NCBI RefSeq assembly: GCF_022760855.1
Contig: NZ_JAKTNR010000007.1
Location: 43,437-107,436, forward strand
DNA length: 64,000 nt
Direction: 5' to 3'
Source of the DNA: Thermus albus
Lineage (GTDB): Bacteria > Deinococcota > Deinococci > Deinococcales > Thermaceae
The notes under the pieces were generated by a model. It was not told where the DNA came from, made no database searches, and saw nothing but the letters and a program-made list of their open reading frames with translations. Within the stretch, counting starts at the first letter, position 1. Each line of letters begins with the position of its first letter. Of the stretch, positions 60,310 through 64,000 are shown in pieces. A program made the translations under genes and the position numbers.

Positions 60310-61098
60310 TTAGGCCAGCTCCTCCTTGGGTACCTCCAGCGTCTTCCCCTCTTCCAGCAAAACCTCCACCGTCCCCTTCAAGGGATTCACCTTCTGCACC
60401 TTCCCGCAGACTCCGGCCTTGGTGCAGACCCGGGCATTTTTGCGGGGAAGTTCCGCCAGAAGCTCCTGGTATACCGGGTGCTCATAGGCCAGGCAGCAAA
60501 GGAGCCGGCCGCAGGGGCCGGAGATCTTCTCCGGGCTTAGGGGAAGCCCCTGGTCGCGGGCCAGTTTGATGGACACCTGGGCAAAGCCCTGGAGCCAGGT
60601 GGAGCAGCAACTCTCCATCCCACAAGCCCCCAAGGTTCCCAGATAGGCGGCCTCCTCCCGGGGGCCCTCCGCCAGGAATTCCACCCGGGCCCCAAAGCGT
60701 TCGGCAAGCTCCCGGGTAAAGCGCCGGAGGTTGACCCGCTCCTCCGCAGCGTAGTGCACGGAAAGGTGGCGGCCGTCCAGGGTGAAGTCGCACCCCAGCA
60801 CCTTAGCCCTCACCCCCTCTTCCTGAAGACGGGCCCGCAGGTAAAAGGCCGCCTCCTCCGCCTTGGCCCGAAGCCTCGAGGCCACATCCAGATCCTCCTT
60901 GGTGGCCAGGCGCACCACCTCCCCCGCCTCCTTCTCCTTGCGGGGCGGGGTGCGCACCTTTCCCACCTCCAGTCCCCGGCTGGTGCGCACCACCACATAG
61001 GCCTCGAGGGGTGGCGGTTCCCCCCAGAAGCGGAAATAGCGCAGGACAGGGGTGCGGGCCCGGCGCAAGTCGGCGTGCAAGCGAACGCCCACGGTCAT
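60310..61098 (-). CDS. ricT: PSP1-domain protein RicT/YaaT
   Basis: 262 residues. Cys-rich PSP1 signature: LGACGMESCCSTWL, SGPCGRLLCCLAYEH and later CTKAGVCGKV. In Bacillus this protein is part of the Y-complex (RicAFT) with Fe-S clusters that guides RNA processing, and lies next to holB as here. ATG overlaps the holB stop (4 bases). Confidence 0.9.
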   Translation of the reverse strand: MTVGVRLHADLRRARTPVLRYFRFWGEPPPLEAYVVVRTSRGLEVGKVRTPPRKEKEAGEVVRLATKEDLDVASRLRAKAEEAAFYLRARLQEEGVRAKVLGCDFTLDGRHLSVHYAAEERVNLRRFTRELAERFGARVEFLAEGPREEAAYLGTLGACGMESCCSTWLQGFAQVSIKLARDQGLPLSPEKISGPCGRLLCCLAYEHPVYQELLAELPRKNARVCTKAGVCGKVQKVNPLKGTVEVLLEEGKTLEVPKEELA

Positions 61099-61904
61099 GT
61101 TTCCAAGTCTAAGGCCAAGCGGGCCAGGACCAGGTCCGGGCTCACATAGCGCTCCAAGGCTTCCCGGGCCGCCTCTAGGGCCAAAAGCGCCCGGGGCGAG
61201 TGGCGAAAAGCGGTGTAGAGGGCGAAGAATCCCTCCTCTTCTTCTAGAAGCTCCTTAAGGAGGGCCACCTTTACCAAAGGCGGCCTGCGCCCCACCTCCT
61301 TGGCCTTTTCCATCCGGGCCCGGAAGGCCGGGAGGTCTGCCAGCGCCCGCAAAAGACGGCCCGGGGCCCCAGCGGCGTAGGCCAGCAGCTCGGGATCCTG
61401 GGTCAAGGGGTAAAGCTTCTCCGCGGGAACCGGAGGGAAGGCCACCTCCAGGACCCGGCTGGCCAGGGTGGGAAGAAGGGTGGCGCGGCCTGGGGCGATG
61501 AGGACGATGCGCCCGTAGGAAGGAGGTTCTTCCAGAAGCTTCAACAGGGCGTTGGCCGCAGCCTCGGTGAGGAGGTGGGCCGAGTCCAGGATGGCCACCT
61601 TGACCCGCTCCCGGGGATGGGTGGCAAACCAGGCAAAAAGGGGTTCCACCTCCTCGAGGCGGATCTCCCCCTGCCCCTTCAGGCCCCGCTCCTTGGGGCC
61701 GATCTCCAGGAGGTCGGGGTGCTCCCCCAGGGCAGGGGGGGGAAACCCCCGGTTGAGCCCCCAGGCATACCAACGGGCCACCCGGCGCCTCCCCACCCCT
61801 TCCGGACCCGAGAAGAGCAAGGTGGAGGCCCCAAGCCGGGGCAACAGCTCCAAAACGGCCTCGTGGCCGATTATTCCCCAAGGGTCAGCCGGGTGTAGAG
61901 CCAT
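61095..61904 (-). CDS. holB: DNA polymerase III delta' subunit
   Basis: 269 residues. Clamp-loader fold: GHEAVLELLPRLGASTLLFSGPEG, then the degenerate P-loop GPEGVGRRRVA, and NALLKLLEEPPSYGRIVLIAP with SRVLEV. It lacks a usable Walker A Lys, as is common for delta'. The ATG at 61904 starts just before the fold; the stretch upstream to 61991 overlaps the phosphoesterase. No zinc-binding cysteines are present. Confidence 0.88.
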   Translation of the reverse strand: MALHPADPWGIIGHEAVLELLPRLGASTLLFSGPEGVGRRRVARWYAWGLNRGFPPPALGEHPDLLEIGPKERGLKGQGEIRLEEVEPLFAWFATHPRERVKVAILDSAHLLTEAAANALLKLLEEPPSYGRIVLIAPGRATLLPTLASRVLEVAFPPVPAEKLYPLTQDPELLAYAAGAPGRLLRALADLPAFRARMEKAKEVGRRPPLVKVALLKELLEEEEGFFALYTAFRHSPRALLALEAAREALERYVSPDLVLARLALDLET

Positions 61905-62593
61905 GGGGGAAAGCCTTCCTCCGCCAGGCGGTGGGCCACTGCCTCCAGGTCGTAATCCACCCGGAAAAAGGAGATCCGGTCCCCTTCCCACAGGGCAAAG
62001 GCCGCCCCCGGCGCATGGTCACGGGGTTGGCCCACGGAACCCGGATTCACCAAGGCCCGCACCGTGGGGGGCAGGAGGAGCTCCCCTCCCTGGGTGAAGC
62101 GCTGGTAGCGCACCCAGGGGCGGGGTCCGGAAAGCTCCAAGAAAGCTCCCGCCAGATGGGTGTGCCCGTGAAAGGTGAGGCGGTGCTCGGTACAGGCGAA
62201 GGCCTGGCGGGCCAGTTCCAGCTCATCCAGGTACTCCAGGGGGTCACAGGGGCTGCCGTGCACCAAAAACGCCCCATCCACCTCTTTCTGCCAGGGCCAG
62301 GAGGCGAGGAAATCCAGGTGCCTTTGGGAAAGCCTCTTCCGTTGCCAGGCCAGGATCTCCAGGATCACCCCCTCCTTTGGCAGGCGGTCCAAGGCTAGAA
62401 GCCAGGCGTCATGGTTGCCCAGAACGCACTGGGCCTCCACCTCCATGAGCCAGTCCAACACCCGGTCCCCATCCGGGTAGTAGCCCACGGCATCCCCCAG
62501 GAAAAGCACCCGGTCAAAGGGGGGTGCGGCCTCCAGCACGGCCTCCAGGGCGGGCCAGTTGCCGTGGATGTCGGAGAGGACCAGGTAACGCAC
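61871..62593 (-). CDS. Metallophosphoesterase (YfcE/MJ0936-like)
   Basis: 240 residues. LSDIHGNWPALEAVL, FLGDAVGYYPDGD, VLGNHDAW, HGSP and FHGHTHLAG are the five metal motifs. It could act on phosphodiesters such as 2',3'-cAMP. GTG start after a TATTCT box and 7 bases. First gene of the holB-ricT operon; it overlaps holB by 34 bases. Confidence 0.9.
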   Translation of the reverse strand: MRYLVLSDIHGNWPALEAVLEAAPPFDRVLFLGDAVGYYPDGDRVLDWLMEVEAQCVLGNHDAWLLALDRLPKEGVILEILAWQRKRLSQRHLDFLASWPWQKEVDGAFLVHGSPCDPLEYLDELELARQAFACTEHRLTFHGHTHLAGAFLELSGPRPWVRYQRFTQGGELLLPPTVRALVNPGSVGQPRDHAPGAAFALWEGDRISFFRVDYDLEAVAHRLAEEGFPPWLYTRLTLGE

Positions 62594-62599
62594 GGCCTT

Positions 62600-62606
62600 T
62601 AGAATA
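62600..62606. promoter_or_regulatory. Second shared symmetric -10 box
   Basis: TAGAATA reads TAGAAT forward and TATTCT in reverse. In reverse it is 7 bases from the GTG at 62593. Forward it is 12 bases from the ATG at 62618. Confidence 0.5.
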
Positions 62607-62617
62607 CCATGAGGGCT

Positions 62618-63241
62618 ATGGTTTCCTCACTGCTGGAACAGCTTTCTGCGGACCTCGAGGTCCTCTCGGAACACGTGAGGGCGGGCTTGGACGAGTTCGG
62701 TACCCTCTACTGTTACCTGGAAGGTGCCCGGGGAGGAAAGACCTACCTCCTCCACGCCCCCTACGAAGAGGCCCTGGCCGTGCTACGGGCCCTAAACGGC
62801 CTCCGCTTTCGGGGGCGGATTCTTCTCGCCCTGGACCCCTCCCCCCTTTCCCCCACCCTGGAAGGCCTCCCCCTTACCGGCCCCACCCGGGCTCCCCTGG
62901 CCCACCTTCTGGAAAGAACCCGCCCCGACCGCCTCCTCTTGGCCTTTCCCGGAGAGGGCCTAGGCCAGAGCTTCCCCGGAGCCAAGGAAACCGCCGAGGG
63001 CTGGCTACTCCTGGAAGCCGAAGGGGAACCCCTGACCCTCCAGGTGGCAGCCCCCACGGGCCTCCTCTACCGGGAGGTGCGGGCCTATGCCCCTTGGGAA
63101 AGCCCCTCTCTTCCCCTGAACCTACCCATAAGCCCAGGGCCCTATTGGGGAAGCGTGGGTTTAGCCTTGGGGATTCCCACCTACGGGGTGGGTCTGGTAA
63201 ACTTACGGGCAAGCCTGGAGGCGCTCTTCAGCCTCTGGTAA
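62618..63241 (+). CDS. Unknown 207-residue protein
   Basis: I do not recognise it. No membrane helix. It begins with a helix (SSLLEQLSADLEVLSEHVRAG), followed by alternating strands and helices (LLHAPYEEALAVLRAL, LLALDPSPLSP, LLLAFPGEGLGQ) and ends with LINPLR-like strands rich in Pro and Gly (NLPISPGPYWGSVGLALG). The ATG at 62618 or 62609 may be used; 62609 is only 3 bases after the -10. Confidence 0.6.
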   Translation: MVSSLLEQLSADLEVLSEHVRAGLDEFGTLYCYLEGARGGKTYLLHAPYEEALAVLRALNGLRFRGRILLALDPSPLSPTLEGLPLTGPTRAPLAHLLERTRPDRLLLAFPGEGLGQSFPGAKETAEGWLLLEAEGEPLTLQVAAPTGLLYREVRAYAPWESPSLPLNLPISPGPYWGSVGLALGIPTYGVGLVNLRASLEALFSLW

Positions 63242-63254
63242 CGGGAGGGAGAAT

Positions 63255-63455
63255 ATGGTGTATATCGTGCTGTTTGCCATGGGAGCGGCCTTGGTTACCC
63301 TGCTCTTCTACCTGATCCTAAATCCCCGCATCCTGACCACCGAAGGGGAAACCTTTGACCTCCGCTTCATCCTTTTCATGCTGATGCTCATCATCCTGGC
63401 TGCCAGCACCGTGGCGGTGATGCTGGTCCTGGGCAAGATGCACCACCTGCTCTAG
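63255..63455 (+). CDS. Small two-helix membrane protein, unknown
   Basis: 66 residues: helix 1 about 2-22 (YIVLFAMGAALVTLLFYLIL), a polar loop (TTEGETFD), helix 2 about 38-60. Good ribosome site GGGAGGGAG. It follows the unknown gene after 13 bases, so both probably act together. Confidence 0.65.
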   Translation: MVYIVLFAMGAALVTLLFYLILNPRILTTEGETFDLRFILFMLMLIILAASTVAVMLVLGKMHHLL

Positions 63456-63462
63456 CCTGGCC

Positions 63463-63478
63463 AGGGGCTTAAGCCCCT
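63463..63478 (+). terminator. Palindrome after the small membrane protein gene
   Basis: AGGGGCTT-AAGCCCCT, perfect 16-base palindrome, 8 bases after the stop. Confidence 0.5.
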
Positions 63479-63590
63479 TCCACCTCCCAGCCCCGTCCGG
63501 GGGGATGCCATCCGTTCGTGCAGAGGCTCGCTAGACCCCGGCCCATCGGGGCTCCATGCCTAGCAGGTAGAAGTCCCAAGGAGGCCAGGG
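63479..63590. other. Non-coding stretch with short stems, nature unknown
   Basis: No gene recognised. Contains GCCCCG-TCC-GGGG and CCCCG-GCCCAT-CGGGG stems and no ribosome site. Could be an RNA, or a decayed repeat. Confidence 0.25.
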
Positions 63591-64000
63591 CTAGGAAACG
63601 GGTAGGGGCTTATCCTGGGCCAGGCCCTTAAGGTACTGCAGGTCCCTCTCCAGGGCCTTCCGGGTGGCCTCGAGGATAGGAGCAAACTCCGGTGGAAACT
63701 CCTGGGCCAGATGGGCCACGCAAACCAAAAGCCCCTCCACCATAGCCTTCTCCTGCTCCCGCCGGCGCTTGCCCCCGCGCAGGGCACTGTAGGCCAGGTG
63801 CTCTAACCGCCGCACCACACACGCCCGCGGCTCTCCCCCAACCCCCGCGCAGGGCAGCTCCTTGGCCCCTCGGCAAGCGGCATAAGCCTTAGAGTAAAGG
63901 GGAGCCAGCTCAGGGTGCCCTAAAAGGGCCGGCCCCAAGGGGCCCGCATGGGCCGCCGCCAAGCGGAGATAGGCCGCGTGGCGAGCCCGGCGAATCTCCA
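63591..64000 (-). CDS. Unknown protein, cut by right edge
   Basis: At least 136 residues; the start is outside the window. It is helical, with four cysteines (AACRGAKELPCAGVGGEPRACVV and LLVCVAHL). No family recognised. The frame has no stop up to 64000, so the true start is to the right. Confidence 0.5.
   Translation of the reverse strand, partial: EIRRARHAAYLRLAAAHAGPLGPALLGHPELAPLYSKAYAACRGAKELPCAGVGGEPRACVVRRLEHLAYSALRGGKRRREQEKAMVEGLLVCVAHLAQEFPPEFAPILEATRKALERDLQYLKGLAQDKPLPVS

Noticed and set aside
1-64000. CRISPR array, tRNA or rRNA genes, prophage
   Set aside because: No regularly spaced repeats, no tRNA-like T-arm with matching acceptor stem, no rRNA signature and no phage structural genes were seen.

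Overview
The window looks like a chromosomal segment of a Thermus species. It is very GC-rich and densely coded. Several products have the sequence character of Thermus proteins: S-adenosylmethionine synthetase, topoisomerase I with several zinc ribbons, MutS2, and arginine decarboxylase next to PRPP synthetase. Many genes start directly after a -10 box (TANNNT, then 5-9 bases, then ATG/GTG/TTG), the leaderless arrangement typical of the Deinococcus-Thermus phylum. I see no tRNA, rRNA, CRISPR array or prophage.

Layout. 1-11.6 kb: trmB (cut by the left edge), a DUF4388 gene broken by a frameshift and an HD-GYP response regulator, then a reverse block (PASTA protein, YraN, UbiD), a minimal FAD protein, an SDR, an alanyl-tRNA-editing protein, a HEPN/MNT toxin-antitoxin pair with a broken HEPN gene, a pseudouridine synthase and a VanW-like exported protein. 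11.6-23 kb: topA, a broken DUF11 gene, a CoA-transferase/alanine dehydrogenase pair, the DUF456-glutaredoxin-lgt operon, a MalY-type aminotransferase, Hsp20, a rhodanese/MBL/zinc-ribbon operon and OsmC. 23-33 kb: a complete ferric-iron ABC transporter (fbpABC) followed by truA, and a peptide-type ABC transporter on the reverse strand. 33-41 kb: an A-type Fe-S carrier, an M24 peptidase, the prs-hydrolase-DUF72-speA operon, a membrane diguanylate cyclase and metK. 41-42.3 kb: an IS200/IS605-type tnpB element inserted between metK and murI. 42-55 kb: murI-LOG-rdgB-RMD1-like, a maltose/trehalose transporter with its GH13 glucosidase, and mutS2. 54-64 kb: a thioesterase/PepF divergent pair, an ArsC-like phosphatase, ubiE, two nucleoside/BMP-type permeases, the phosphoesterase-holB-ricT operon, small unknown genes and a gene cut by the right edge.

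How genes work together. fbpA/B/C take up iron from the periplasm; a perfect 7-1-7 palindrome upstream is a good candidate for a Fur-family operator. malE/F/G import a disaccharide that the cytoplasmic GH13 enzyme would hydrolyse. UbiD and UbiE are both menaquinone-pathway type enzymes. prs and speA feed nucleotide and polyamine synthesis. The HD-GYP protein and the GGDEF protein give opposite arms of cyclic-di-GMP turnover.

Most interesting points: (1) the tnpB element sits exactly against the murI start codon, and removing it on paper restores a normal leaderless murI promoter; (2) two divergent gene pairs share a single symmetric -10 box; (3) a family of five hairpins at gene ends shares its flanks with the tnpB element's end; (4) three accessory genes are each broken by a one-base change in a short C or G run; (5) a PASTA membrane protein carries a shrunken kinase-like N-terminus.
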